This document shows, one piece after another, positions 34,209 through 43,008 of a stretch of DNA of 64,000 nt. Origin of the DNA: Collinsella aerofaciens (GTDB lineage Bacteria; Actinomycetota; Coriobacteriia; Coriobacteriales; Coriobacteriaceae); contig NZ_CP024160.1 in NCBI RefSeq assembly GCF_002736145.1, positions 2,046,001 through 2,110,000 of the forward strand, in the 5' to 3' direction. Each line of letters starts with the position of its first letter. Within the stretch, counting starts at the first letter, position 1. The position numbers were made by a program, and so were the translations under genes. A model generated the notes under the pieces. That model saw only the letters and a program-made list of their open reading frames with translations, was not told the origin of the DNA and did not search any database.

Positions 34209-34275
34209 TTGTCGGCAGTGCGCCGTTTTGCTATGATAGCCCGCGGCGTGTTACGAATCTTACAATGCGTAACAC
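34209..34275 (+). promoter_or_regulatory. Promoter and inverted-repeat operator of cbiMQO
   Basis: TTGTCG (34209-34214), 17 nt, TATGAT (34232-34237) form a good promoter. GTGTTACG (34248-34255) and CGTAACAC (34268-34275) are a perfect 8-bp inverted repeat 12 nt apart, starting just after the expected transcription start. That position fits a metal-responsive repressor (inference). I see no cobalamin-riboswitch core. Confidence 0.6.
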
Positions 34276-34332
34276 TGACAAGGTGATTTAAGCGGCGTTG
34301 CAATTCTGTGCGCCGATAACCGGGAGGCGCCC

Positions 34333-35418
34333 ATGCACATTCCAGATAATTATCTGTCCCCGCAGACGGATGCCGTCATGGCAGTGGCAATGGTGCCCGT
34401 TTGGGTCCACTGCATCAAAAAGGTGCGTGCCACGCTCGATCGCGAGCACATGGCTTTCCTGGGCATCTGCGCCGCATTTTCCTTCTTGCTCATGATGTTC
34501 AACGTGCCGCTGCCCGGCGGCACCACGGGTCACGCCGTCGGCGGCGCGCTCATCGCGCTGCTGCTGGGCCCGGAGGCCGCGGCCATTGCTGTCTCGGTCG
34601 CGCTGGCGCTACAGGCACTACTGTTTGGCGACGGCGGCATCCTGTCCTTTGGCGCCAACTGCTTTAACATGGCCTTCGTGCTGCCGTTTGCCGCTGCTAT
34701 CGTGTTCCGTGCGCTCAACAGCCGTCTGCACGACAAGAGCTGGGGCACCTCGGTTTCGGCCATCGTAAGCGGCTGGGTCGGCCTGTGCCTGGCGGCCCTG
34801 TGCGCGGCAATCGAGTTTGGTATTCAGCCGATGCTCTTTACCAACGCTTCGGGCGCGCCGCTGTACTGCCCCTTCCCGTTGTCTATTGCCATTCCTGCCA
34901 TGATGATCCCGCATATGCTGGTTGCCGGCGTGGTCGAGGGCGTGGCGACGGCTGCGATTTACGGTTTCATTAAGAAGACGGCGCCGAGCGTTATCGTCGG
35001 GCCCGAGGCCGTCGATGGCCAGCTTGCTGCCGAGGGCGCTGCTGCCAAGAAGACCTCGCTGGTCCCCACACTCATCCTGGTTGCCGTGCTTGTCGTGGCC
35101 ACGCCGCTGGGCCTGCTGGCCACGGGTGACGCCTGGGGTGAGTGGGACGCCGAGGGCGCCGCGACCGCCGTTCAGGAGGCTGGTGACAACAGTCTGCAGA
35201 CTTCGGTCGGCCTCGATACCCCGACCTTTGCCGACGCTCTGCCCACGGGCGATTATCTGCAGGCCTATTCCGAGGAGCAGGGTCTTGGCTTTGCCGGCCA
35301 GGCCGCGATGTATATTCTTTCGGGCGTGATTGGCGTGGCGGTGCTCACCATCGCATTCCGTCTGATTTCGCTGACGGTCAAGGAAAGCGGTGCTCATGGC
35401 AATAGCCAAGCTGCCTAG
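34333..35418 (+). CDS. cbiM: Cobalt ECF transporter CbiM with C-terminal PDGLE/CbiN-like domain
   Basis: 361 residues. It starts MHIPDNYLSPQTDAV; the His at position 2 and its free neighbourhood form the metal site in CbiM/NikM proteins. Hydrophobic segments fill residues 40-215. After a linker, PTLILVAVLVVATPLGLLATGDAWGEWDAE is a PDGLE-type segment as in CbiN-like partners, and a last membrane segment follows, so CbiM and the accessory protein appear fused. First of a cbiMQO operon. Confidence 0.9.
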   Translation: MHIPDNYLSPQTDAVMAVAMVPVWVHCIKKVRATLDREHMAFLGICAAFSFLLMMFNVPLPGGTTGHAVGGALIALLLGPEAAAIAVSVALALQALLFGDGGILSFGANCFNMAFVLPFAAAIVFRALNSRLHDKSWGTSVSAIVSGWVGLCLAALCAAIEFGIQPMLFTNASGAPLYCPFPLSIAIPAMMIPHMLVAGVVEGVATAAIYGFIKKTAPSVIVGPEAVDGQLAAEGAAAKKTSLVPTLILVAVLVVATPLGLLATGDAWGEWDAEGAATAVQEAGDNSLQTSVGLDTPTFADALPTGDYLQAYSEEQGLGFAGQAAMYILSGVIGVAVLTIAFRLISLTVKESGAHGNSQAA

Positions 35419-36232
35419 CTGGCTTGCGGCCGAGGAGCGATACGAGCCCGCGGGGGTTCGGCATCGAGTGATGCAAAAGAATGTCCTGCACCTGGCGAGC
35501 CTGCTTGAGCGGGTTCGCCTGGGTGGAGGCGCGCACGAGGGCGGGTCGATGGTCGACCGCGCCCTTTCTTGCGTTTCGGCTCCGGTGCGCCTGGTGGGGA
35601 TGTTCGTTTGCGTCCTGTGCGTGTGTCTGACGCAGAGCCCGCTGTACCTCATGCTGATGGCGGCTATCGCACTGGTGCTCGTTGCCGTGCGCCCCGTACG
35701 CGGACTGCGGGCAACCTTTGTGCCGGCGCTTGGCGCTGCGGGGCTCGCGGTGGTTCTGGCGCTGCCCGCCTTGCTGCTGGACGCTTCTGCCGCGGGCGCC
35801 ATGCTCAAGATTGCGCTCAAGACCTTCATTAATGTGTCGCTAGTGCTGGGCGTTTCGTGGACCCTCACGTGGAGCCGCATGTCGGCGTCGCTCAAGATGC
35901 TGCATCTACCCGACGAAGTTATCTTTACGTTTGATATGGCGCTCAAGCACATCGAGGTGCTGGGTCGCACGGCGCACAATCTGTGCGAATCGGTCATGCT
36001 GCGCAGCGTGGGTCGTGCGCCTGCGGGTTTTTCGCGCACCGACTCGCTGGCGGGTATCATGGGCATGACGTTTATCAAGGCGATGGAATGCAGCCGCGCG
36101 ATGGACGAGGCTATGCTTTGCCGCGGCTTTGCCGGTGCGTATCCGGCGCCCGCGCGTGTCGGGTTTGGCTGGCGCGATGCGGTCTATGCGGCCGGCGTGG
36201 CGCTGCTGGCAGTGTTGTGCGCCGTGCTGTAG
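35396..36232 (+). CDS. cbiQ: Cobalt ECF transporter T component CbiQ
   Basis: 278 residues. T component linking the ATPase to the metal-binding subunit. It has several membrane segments (RLVGMFVCVLCVCLTQSPLYLMLMAAIALVLVAV and others). The cytoplasmic coupling helices carry the Ala-Arg-Gly-type motifs seen here as LRSVGRAPAGFSRTDS and AMDEAMLCRGFAG. The ATG at 35396 overlaps cbiM by 23 nt and has AAGGAAAG upstream. Confidence 0.9.
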   Translation: MAIAKLPSWLAAEERYEPAGVRHRVMQKNVLHLASLLERVRLGGGAHEGGSMVDRALSCVSAPVRLVGMFVCVLCVCLTQSPLYLMLMAAIALVLVAVRPVRGLRATFVPALGAAGLAVVLALPALLLDASAAGAMLKIALKTFINVSLVLGVSWTLTWSRMSASLKMLHLPDEVIFTFDMALKHIEVLGRTAHNLCESVMLRSVGRAPAGFSRTDSLAGIMGMTFIKAMECSRAMDEAMLCRGFAGAYPAPARVGFGWRDAVYAAGVALLAVLCAVL

Positions 36233-36278
36233 ACGCTGCTGGTTTCGACTGGGGATGCAAATAGGGAAGGGCGACGTT

Positions 36279-37046
36279 TTGACGATCGATATGAATAGTG
36301 CGGCGGGCACGAACGGCGCGCGCGCCGAGGCCATGCCGCTCATCGAGCTGCGCGACGTGGTGTTCTCCTATGCGGGGCATACGGTTGTCGATGGTGTGTC
36401 GCTGCAGGTCGATCGTGGTGAACTCGTTGCCCTGCTCGGTCCCAACGGCTGCGGCAAGACGACGATCATGCGCCTTATCAACGGCCTTGAGCTCGCGGAC
36501 GCAGGGGCATACCTGTTCGACGGGCATGTGATCGATGCGGCGTTTCTAAAGGATTCCGCGGCTGCTCAGCGTTTTCATCAGCGCGTGGGCTTTGTGTTCC
36601 AGAATGCCGATGCCCAGCTCTTTTGCGCTACGGTGGGCGAGGAAGTTGCTTTTGGTCCCGCGCAGATGGGGCTGCCGGCAGACGAGCTCGAGCGCCGCGT
36701 GCGCGATGCCATGGAACTGTTCCAGGTTACCGATCTGGTCGATGCCTCGCCTTATCAGCTTTCGGGCGGGCAAAAGAAGCGTGTTGCGCTGGCTGCCGTC
36801 GTGTCGATGAACCCCGATATCCTGGTGCTCGACGAGCCTACCAATGGACTTGACGAGGACTCTTGCGACATCGTGGTCAACTTCCTGCTGGCCTATGTTG
36901 CTGCCGGTAAGACGGTCTTGATGAGTACACATCATCAGGATTTGGTGCGACGCCTGGGTGCCCGCGCCATCTATATCGATCGATACCACCATGTGGTCGA
37001 GGCACCTTCGCCGTCGTATGGAACCGAAAGCGGTGCTACGGACTAG
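36279..37046 (+). CDS. cbiO: Cobalt ECF transporter ATPase CbiO
   Basis: About 255 residues. Walker A GPNGCGKTT, Q-loop VFQNADAQLFCATVGEEVAFGP (typical of ECF ATPases), signature LSGGQKKR, Walker B ILVLDEPT and switch His MSTHH. A TTG start at 36279 is preferred because AGGGAAGG lies 8 nt upstream; the in-frame ATG at 36255 lacks a spaced site and the ATG at 36291 is too far from it. It is 46 nt after cbiQ. One ATPase gene only, so it would act as a homodimer. Confidence 0.9.
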   Translation: MTIDMNSAAGTNGARAEAMPLIELRDVVFSYAGHTVVDGVSLQVDRGELVALLGPNGCGKTTIMRLINGLELADAGAYLFDGHVIDAAFLKDSAAAQRFHQRVGFVFQNADAQLFCATVGEEVAFGPAQMGLPADELERRVRDAMELFQVTDLVDASPYQLSGGQKKRVALAAVVSMNPDILVLDEPTNGLDEDSCDIVVNFLLAYVAAGKTVLMSTHHQDLVRRLGARAIYIDRYHHVVEAPSPSYGTESGATD

Positions 37047-37125
37047 TTGCTGCGTAGAGCGTGCGTAGCCGCCCGCGCGGCTTTGCCGTGATGGTATAGT
37101 TATCCAGGTTTTTATGGGGGTGGCT

Positions 37126-37974
37126 ATGCCAAGCTGGAACATTCATATCGCTCAGACGGAGCGTTTGCTGGAGCGCACCGGTGCGCTTGCCAATAGCGTG
37201 CGCGACCGCAATGCCTTTTTGTTTGGCTGCGTGGTTCCGGATATCTTCGTGGGCTATATGGTCCCTGGCATCGCCGATCCCATCCCGTACCGCATTACGC
37301 ACTTTGCCAAGCCTGAGCCCATCCCTAAGCCTCGTGAGCATGAGTTCTGGGATACCTATGTGGCACCGTTGCTTAATAGTTCGCCCACCGGTGCGCCGGC
37401 CGCAGCGACCTCGATTATCGAGGAACGCGAGCGACTGAACCGCGTGCACTATCCCCAGCGTTACAAGGATGCCGAGCCGGTTGCCGGTCCCGGCACCTGT
37501 GAGTTCTCGCTTGCGTCCGAAGATGTGGCGCAGTCGCTGCTCGATTTAACACTGGGCGTCTGGTCGCATCTGGTGGCCGATACCGTATGGAATACGCGCG
37601 TGAATCAGTACCTGGAGGCGCACGGCGGCAAGCCATGTGAGGAGTTCCGCATTAAAAAGCAAGGCGACTTTGACTGGTTTGGCAAGACGCTCGGCATTGT
37701 TTCCATCCCGCGTGCGACCGATCGCCTGTATACCGCCGCGACGCGTTTTGGGCAGTATCCCATCCATAAAGAATATGTGCTCAAGACCATCGGCGTTATG
37801 CACGAGATTGTACGCGAAAACCCCGGCGAGCCCGATCATCCGCCGTATCGCCTGCTAACTGAGGAGTTCTTCGACTCAACGTTTACCGAGGTCATCGAGC
37901 TGACCGAGGCAGGCTTTGCGGCTCGCGTTGCTGCTTCTGACGTTCCGGCAGTCCCCCTGATCGCTAGCTGCTAG
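37126..37974 (+). CDS. Zinc-dependent phospholipase C-like (PF00882) protein
   Basis: About 282 residues. It starts MPSWNIHIAQTERLLE and has AFLFGCVVPDIFVGYMV, a SLLDLTLGVWSHLVADTVWNTRV helix and many His/Asp residues that could bind metal. This is the pattern of bacterial proteins annotated as zinc-dependent phospholipase C family. There is no signal peptide, so a secreted phospholipase is unlikely. TATAGT at about 37095 could be a -10 box. The ATG at 37126 has GGGGGTGG upstream. Confidence 0.75.
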   Translation: MPSWNIHIAQTERLLERTGALANSVRDRNAFLFGCVVPDIFVGYMVPGIADPIPYRITHFAKPEPIPKPREHEFWDTYVAPLLNSSPTGAPAAATSIIEERERLNRVHYPQRYKDAEPVAGPGTCEFSLASEDVAQSLLDLTLGVWSHLVADTVWNTRVNQYLEAHGGKPCEEFRIKKQGDFDWFGKTLGIVSIPRATDRLYTAATRFGQYPIHKEYVLKTIGVMHEIVRENPGEPDHPPYRLLTEEFFDSTFTEVIELTEAGFAARVAASDVPAVPLIASC

Positions 37975-38110
37975 CCGGCCGGCTTTACGGAGAACAGTTC
38001 ATCCCAATTGACCAACAGCTCCCGTCGCAGGCGTCTTCGGTGGTGCGCTCGGCATCGGAGAGGCTTGCGACTGAACGCAAATCGATGAGGCGGCATATGA
38101 AGAAGGTCTT

Positions 38111-38147
38111 AAAAAAGCCCGGAAGGCAATGCCTTCCGGGCTTTTTG
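38111..38147. terminator. Bidirectional terminator before pyk
   Basis: AAAAAGCCCGGAAGGCA (38112-38128) pairs with TGCCTTCCGGGCTTTTT (38130-38146), giving a T run on both strands. It ends pyk (minus) and possibly the upstream plus-strand gene. Confidence 0.92.
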
Positions 38148-38174
38148 CAATGCAAATCTGCTTGCAAGTGCGAT

Positions 38175-39635
38175 TTAGCGCACCTGAGCGACGTAAGCGA
38201 CGTTGGTCGAGGAGACCTTGTCCTCGAGCTGGACGCTCATGCGGGGATCGCCGGCGGTAGCGACGGTCAGGTCGCCGGCCTCGACGTAGCCGAGCTCCTT
38301 GGCGGTCTCGATCGCCTTGACGATCGTGCCGTTGACGGTGCCCTGGGTAATCTCGGCCTGGTGCGGGATAACGCCCCAGTACATGATCATCTGCTGGACG
38401 GCCCACTCGTGGCGGGAGAATGCGCAGATCGGCATGTTGGGACGGAAGTGCGAGATCAGGCGAGCGGTACGACCGGTGGTCGTCGGCACGGTGATGCACT
38501 TGGCGCCAACGGTGGTAGCCATGTTCACAGCGGACATACCCACAACGTTGTTGACGACGCGGGTGCCGTGAGCGTCAGCCGGAACCTCGAGCGGAGCGTG
38601 GGCCGGGAGGTACTTCTCGGTCTCGAGAGCGATGCTGGCCTGCATCTTAACGGCCTCGACCGGGTACTTACCGGCAGCGGACTCGCCGGACAGCATAACG
38701 GCGTCGGTGCCGTCGTAAATGGCGTTAGCAACGTCGGCAACCTCGGCGCGCGTCGGGCGCGGGTTCTGCTGCATGGAGTCGAGCATCTGCGTAGCGGTGA
38801 TAACGGGCTTGTAGGCCGCGTTGCACTTGGCGATGATCTCCTTCTGGATGTGGGGAACGAGCTCGGGCTTGATCTCGATGCCCAGGTCGCCACGGGCGAC
38901 CATGATGCCGTCGGAAGCCTCGAGGATCTCGTCGAAGTTCTCGACGCCCAGGGCGCACTCGATCTTCGGGAAGATCGTCACGTGCTCGCCGCCGTTCTCG
39001 CGGCAAAGCTCGCGGATGCCGCGGACGGACTCGCCGTCACGGATGAAGGAAGCGGCGATGTAGTCGATGTTCTCGGTCAGGCCAAAGAGGATGTCCTGAC
39101 GATCGCGCTCGGTGATGGCGGGCAGCGAGATGTTGACGTTGGGCATGTTGACGCCCTTGCGCTCGCCGATCAGGCCGTCGTTCTTAACGACGCAGGTCAT
39201 GTCCTGGCCGTCGACGGACTCGACCTCGAGGGCAACCAGGCCGTCATCGATCAGGATGAGGGAGCCCTTCTCGACCTCGGAGGGCAGAGCCAGGTAATCG
39301 AGGGAGATGTGCTCAGCGGTGCCGTGGAAATCCTCGGACGTGGGCTGAGCGGTGACGACGATCTTGTCGCCGGTCTTGACGGCAACCTTCTTGCCATCGA
39401 CCAAAAGGCCGGTGCGGACCTCGGGGCCCTTGGTGTCGAGCAGGATGCCGACGGGCATGCCGAGCTCCTTGGAAATACGGCGGACGCGCTCGATGCGACC
39501 GTGGTGCTCGTCGTAGGAGCCGTGCGAGAAGTTAAAACGGGCGACGTTCATGCCCGCCTTGATCATCTCGCGGATGGTCTCGTCGCTATCGCAGGCGGGA
39601 CCCATGGTGCATACAATCTTGGTGCGCTTGTACAT
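38175..39635 (-). CDS. pyk: Pyruvate kinase
   Basis: 486 residues. It starts MYKRTKIVCTMGPACDS. The catalytic region has GMNVARFNFSHGSYDEH, the Lys of IFPKIECALGVENFDEIL, and the signature DGIMVARGDLGIEI. The B domain (about residues 70-170) and a C-terminal regulatory domain are present. GGAGGTCTGA precedes the ATG. A TATAAT box lies about 60 nt upstream on the minus strand. Last step of glycolysis; here it could also use PEP left over from the PTS balance. Confidence 0.97.
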   Translation of the reverse strand: MYKRTKIVCTMGPACDSDETIREMIKAGMNVARFNFSHGSYDEHHGRIERVRRISKELGMPVGILLDTKGPEVRTGLLVDGKKVAVKTGDKIVVTAQPTSEDFHGTAEHISLDYLALPSEVEKGSLILIDDGLVALEVESVDGQDMTCVVKNDGLIGERKGVNMPNVNISLPAITERDRQDILFGLTENIDYIAASFIRDGESVRGIRELCRENGGEHVTIFPKIECALGVENFDEILEASDGIMVARGDLGIEIKPELVPHIQKEIIAKCNAAYKPVITATQMLDSMQQNPRPTRAEVADVANAIYDGTDAVMLSGESAAGKYPVEAVKMQASIALETEKYLPAHAPLEVPADAHGTRVVNNVVGMSAVNMATTVGAKCITVPTTTGRTARLISHFRPNMPICAFSRHEWAVQQMIMYWGVIPHQAEITQGTVNGTIVKAIETAKELGYVEAGDLTVATAGDPRMSVQLEDKVSSTNVAYVAQVR

Positions 39636-39928
39636 TCAGACCTCCATCTGACATCGTCTTGCGCTGATAGATAAACCATAAGAAATAAAACTGAGATGAT
39701 TATAACGAAATGCCGACCGAATACCCCAAAAAATCGACCGTATGCCGAATTAGAAGTTCATTTTTTGCGGAAAAACGGTATATGCAAAAACTTTACCAAC
39801 CGTTCTAACCGCTGCTATCTGGGCGATATTTCAGTCTGACGATGCGCCGAAGAAAAAACGTTTTATCAATGTTGAGCATCACACTGTCTGCACCGTTGCG
39901 CCTGTGCCGTGTTTCCAGATGGAATGTT

Positions 39929-39958
39929 TTGGCTAGACGCGTCGCTTTGGGGTACCAT
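39929..39958 (+). promoter_or_regulatory. Promoter of the P-type ATPase gene
   Basis: TTGGCT (39929-39934), 18 nt, TACCAT (39953-39958). The predicted start at about 39965 lies just before the first hairpin of the leader. Confidence 0.5.
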
Positions 39959-39967
39959 AGCTCCACT

Positions 39968-40069
39968 ATCAACTGCCGCTCAGCACGGCAGCCTTGATGA
40001 GCCCTTGCCCTTCTCCTGGGAATTATGATCGGGCATCAATCTGCTGAGTGGCCCGAATCCCAGGAGGGG
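39968..40069 (+). ncRNA. Candidate cis-regulatory RNA: two hairpins with complementary loops, RBS in second stem
   Basis: Hairpin 1 is ATCAA (39968-39972) plus CTGCCG (39973-39978), loop CTCAGCA (39979-39985), CGGCAG (39986-39991), TTGAT (39994-39998). Hairpin 2 has an outer stem CTCCTGGGA (40013-40021) with TCCCAGGAG (40058-40066) and an inner stem TCGGGC (40029-40034) with GCCCGA (40051-40056). Its 16-nt loop contains TGCTGAG (40042-40048), the exact complement of loop 1. The 3' strand of stem 2 holds AGGAGG, the ribosome binding site of the ATPase gene 8-15 nt before the ATG. ATCAA recurs in loop 2 (40035-40039), so TTGAT has two possible partners. I do not see the yybP-ykoY manganese riboswitch core that often precedes such ATPases, so the class is unassigned. 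Confidence 0.6.
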
Positions 40070-40076
40070 ACTCTAT

Positions 40077-42758
40077 ATGCAAAAGGAATACCTGTCCGCC
40101 GCGGCGGAGGTGCTCAGCGACCAAGGTGTCGATGAGAACCTCGGCCTGAGCGACGACGAGGCGTCGTCGCGCCTCGCTAAGACAGGCCCTAACAAGCTCG
40201 AGGAAGCCGAGAAGACGCCGCTGTGGAAGCGCTTCTTTGAGCAGATGGCCGACCCCATGGTCATCATGCTGATCGTTGCCGCCGTCATCAGCGCGCTCAC
40301 GGGCATGGTCAAGGGCGAGGCGGACTTTGCCGATGTCGCCATCATCATGTTCGTCGTTATCGTCAACTCGGTGCTGGGCGTGGTCCAGGAGGCTAAAAGC
40401 GAGGAGGCTCTCGAGGCCCTGCAGGAGATGAGCGCGGCGCAGTCCAAGGTGCTGCGCGACGGCAAGCTCGTGCACCTGCCGAGCGCCGAGCTCGTGCCCG
40501 GTGACGTGATCATGCTCGAGGCGGGCGACTCCGTCCCGGCCGACTGCCGCGTGCTCGAGAGCGCCACGATGAAGATCGAGGAGGCCGCCCTTACCGGCGA
40601 GTCCGTGCCCGTCGAGAAGCATGCCAACGTGATCGAGCTCGCCGCCGGCACCGACGACGTGCCGCTCGGCGACCGCAAGAACATGTGCTACATGGGCTCC
40701 ACCGTGGTGTACGGCCGTGGCCGCGCCGTCGTAGTCGGTACCGGTATGAACACCGAGATGGGTAAGATCGCCGGCGCCCTGGCCGAGGCCAAGGAAGAGC
40801 TCACGCCGCTGCAGGTGAAGCTTGCCGAGCTCAGCCGCATCCTCACTATCATGGTTATCGTCATCTGCGTCGTTATCTTTGGCGTCGACATCATCCGCCA
40901 CGGCGTGGGCAACGTTCTCACCGACCCGACCGCGCTGCTCGATACCTTTATGGTCGCTGTCTCGCTTGCCGTCGCCGCCATCCCTGAGGGTCTGGTTGCC
41001 GTCGTGACTATCGTGCTTTCGCTCGGCGTGACCAAAATGGCCAAGCGCCAGGCGATTATTCGCAAGCTCTCTGCCGTCGAGACCCTTGGCTGCACGCAGA
41101 CCATCTGCTCCGACAAGACCGGTACCCTTACCCAAAACAAGATGACCGTCGTCAAGCACGAGCTCGCTGCGCCTAAGGAGAAGTTCCTGGCCGGTATGGC
41201 GCTGTGCTCCGATGCCCAGTGGGACGAGGACCTGGGCGAGGCCGTTGGTGAGCCGACTGAGTGCGCGCTCGTCAACGATGCCGGCAAGGCTGGTCTTACT
41301 GGCCTGACTGCCGAGCACCCGCGCGTGGGCGAGGCCCCGTTCGACTCGGGCCGTAAGATGATGTCCGTGGTCGTCGAGACCCTGGACGGCGAGTATGAGC
41401 AGTACACCAAGGGCGCGCCCGACGTGGTGATCGGCCTGTGCACCCATATCTACGACGGCGACAGGGTCGTTCCGCTGACCGAGGAGCGTCGCGCCGAGCT
41501 CGTGGCCGCCAACAAGGCCATGGCCGACGAGGCCCTGCGCGTGCTGGCGCTGGCAAGCCGCACCTACACCGAGGTCCCGAGCGACTGCAGCCCCGCTGCG
41601 CTCGAGCACGACCTGGTCTTCTGCGGCCTGTCCGGCATGATTGACCCTGTCCGCCCCGAGGTCTCCGACGCCATCCGCGAGGCCCACGACGCCGGTATTC
41701 GCACCGTCATGATCACGGGCGACCATATCGACACCGCCGTGGCCATTGCCAAGCAGCTGGGAATCGTCACCGATCGCAGCCATGCCATTACCGGTGCCGA
41801 CCTCGACCGCATGAGCGACGAGGAGCTCGACGCGCACATCGAGGACTACGGCGTGTACGCCCGCGTCCAGCCCGAGCACAAGACGCGCATCGTCGAGGCC
41901 TGGAAGTCGCGCGACCAGATCGTCGCCATGACTGGCGACGGCGTCAACGACGCCCCGTCCATCAAGCGCGCCGACATCGGCGTGGGCATGGGCATCACCG
42001 GTACCGATGTCACCAAGAACGTCGCCGACATGGTGCTTGCCGACGACAACTTCGCCACCATCATCGGTGCCTGCGAAGAGGGCCGTCGCATCTACGACAA
42101 CATCCGCAAGGTCATCCAGTTCCTGCTTTCGGCCAACCTTGCCGAGGTCTTCTCGGTGTTTATCGCCACGCTCATCGGCTTTACCATCTTCCAGCCGGTG
42201 CAGCTGCTGTGGGTGAACCTGGTCACCGACTGTTTCCCCGCGCTCGCGCTGGGCATGGAGGATGCCGAGGGCGACATCATGAAGCGCAAGCCGCGCAACG
42301 CCAAGGACGGCGTCTTTGCCGGACATATGGGTCTGGACTGCGTGGTCCAGGGCCTAATCATCACCGTGCTGGTGCTGGCGAGTTTCTTTGTGGGCGTGTA
42401 CTTTGACATGGGCTACATCCACATCGCCGATATGATCGCCGGCAATGCCGACGAGGAAGGCGTGATGATGGCGTTCATCACGCTCAACATGGTCGAGATT
42501 TTCCACTGCTTCAATATGCGCAGCCGTCGTGCGTCGCTGTTCACCATGAAGAAGCAGAACAAGTGGCTGTGGGCTTCCGCCGCGCTGGCACTGGTGCTGA
42601 CGGTGATCGTGACCGTGCAGCCGACGCTTGCCGAGATGTTCTTTGGTCCTGTGACGCTTGAGCTCAAGGGCGTTCTTGCCGCGCTGGGCCTGGCCTTCCT
42701 GATCATCCCGCTGATGGAGATCTACAAGGCGATCATGCGCGCGGTCGAGAAGGAGTAA
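40077..42758 (+). CDS. P-type cation-transporting ATPase (PMR1/SERCA-like, Ca2+ or Mn2+)
   Basis: 893 residues. It has a cation ATPase N-terminal domain, actuator motif TGES (AALTGESVPVEK), the PEGL membrane motif (AAIPEGLVAVVTI), the phosphorylated Asp at residue 346 in CSDKTGTLTQNKM, the hinge TGDGVNDAPSIKRADIGVGMG, and a C-terminal cation ATPase domain. The M4 PEGL and M6-type LLWVNLVTDCFPALALGMED match calcium/manganese pumps of the PacL/PMR1 group. The metal cannot be fixed from sequence. The leader RNA just upstream hides its ribosome binding site. Confidence 0.93.
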   Translation: MQKEYLSAAAEVLSDQGVDENLGLSDDEASSRLAKTGPNKLEEAEKTPLWKRFFEQMADPMVIMLIVAAVISALTGMVKGEADFADVAIIMFVVIVNSVLGVVQEAKSEEALEALQEMSAAQSKVLRDGKLVHLPSAELVPGDVIMLEAGDSVPADCRVLESATMKIEEAALTGESVPVEKHANVIELAAGTDDVPLGDRKNMCYMGSTVVYGRGRAVVVGTGMNTEMGKIAGALAEAKEELTPLQVKLAELSRILTIMVIVICVVIFGVDIIRHGVGNVLTDPTALLDTFMVAVSLAVAAIPEGLVAVVTIVLSLGVTKMAKRQAIIRKLSAVETLGCTQTICSDKTGTLTQNKMTVVKHELAAPKEKFLAGMALCSDAQWDEDLGEAVGEPTECALVNDAGKAGLTGLTAEHPRVGEAPFDSGRKMMSVVVETLDGEYEQYTKGAPDVVIGLCTHIYDGDRVVPLTEERRAELVAANKAMADEALRVLALASRTYTEVPSDCSPAALEHDLVFCGLSGMIDPVRPEVSDAIREAHDAGIRTVMITGDHIDTAVAIAKQLGIVTDRSHAITGADLDRMSDEELDAHIEDYGVYARVQPEHKTRIVEAWKSRDQIVAMTGDGVNDAPSIKRADIGVGMGITGTDVTKNVADMVLADDNFATIIGACEEGRRIYDNIRKVIQFLLSANLAEVFSVFIATLIGFTIFQPVQLLWVNLVTDCFPALALGMEDAEGDIMKRKPRNAKDGVFAGHMGLDCVVQGLIITVLVLASFFVGVYFDMGYIHIADMIAGNADEEGVMMAFITLNMVEIFHCFNMRSRRASLFTMKKQNKWLWASAALALVLTVIVTVQPTLAEMFFGPVTLELKGVLAALGLAFLIIPLMEIYKAIMRAVEKE

Positions 42759-42769
42759 CGTTCCTGTCC

Positions 42770-42864
42770 GGGCCCGACCGCCTGCGGGGTTTCCACGGGC
42801 ACGTCCTCGCCGCTTTGCGGCTGCGGGATGTGCCCTTAGGAAACCCCTCCCGGCGGGCGGGCCC
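42770..42864. repeat. 95-nt interrupted palindrome
   Basis: Successive arms pair from outside in: GGGCCCG with CGGGCCC, CCGCC with GGCGG, GGGGTTTCC with GGAAACCCC, GGGCAC with GTGCCC, and CCGC with GCGG around a TTT loop. It lies after the ATPase stop and before the true terminator. It looks like a REP-type element or structured RNA. Confidence 0.7.
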
Positions 42865-42923
42865 TGCGGTGTCCTTGCTGCTTTTCTCCCGCGCGGATGA
42901 AAAAGGGCTGAGGGAAAGTGTGT

Positions 42924-42959
42924 GAGTCGGTCGAGCGGTTGCTCGACCGACTCTTTTTT
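42924..42959 (+). terminator. Terminator of the P-type ATPase gene
   Basis: GAGTCGGTCGAGC (42924-42936) pairs perfectly with GCTCGACCGACTC (42941-42953), followed by six T residues. Confidence 0.93.
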
Positions 42960-43008
42960 GTGGGTAAAATACCTGCTCAGTTGTGATTTTGGCTGCTGGG
43001 AGGCGTTT

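Noticed and set aside
34087-34332. Cobalamin riboswitch before cbiM
   Set aside because: No recognisable B12-box; a protein-type inverted repeat at the promoter is seen instead.
39960-40076. yybP-ykoY manganese riboswitch before the cation ATPase
   Set aside because: It would be the obvious expectation, but I cannot find the conserved internal loops. The kissing-hairpin description fits better, pending a covariance search.
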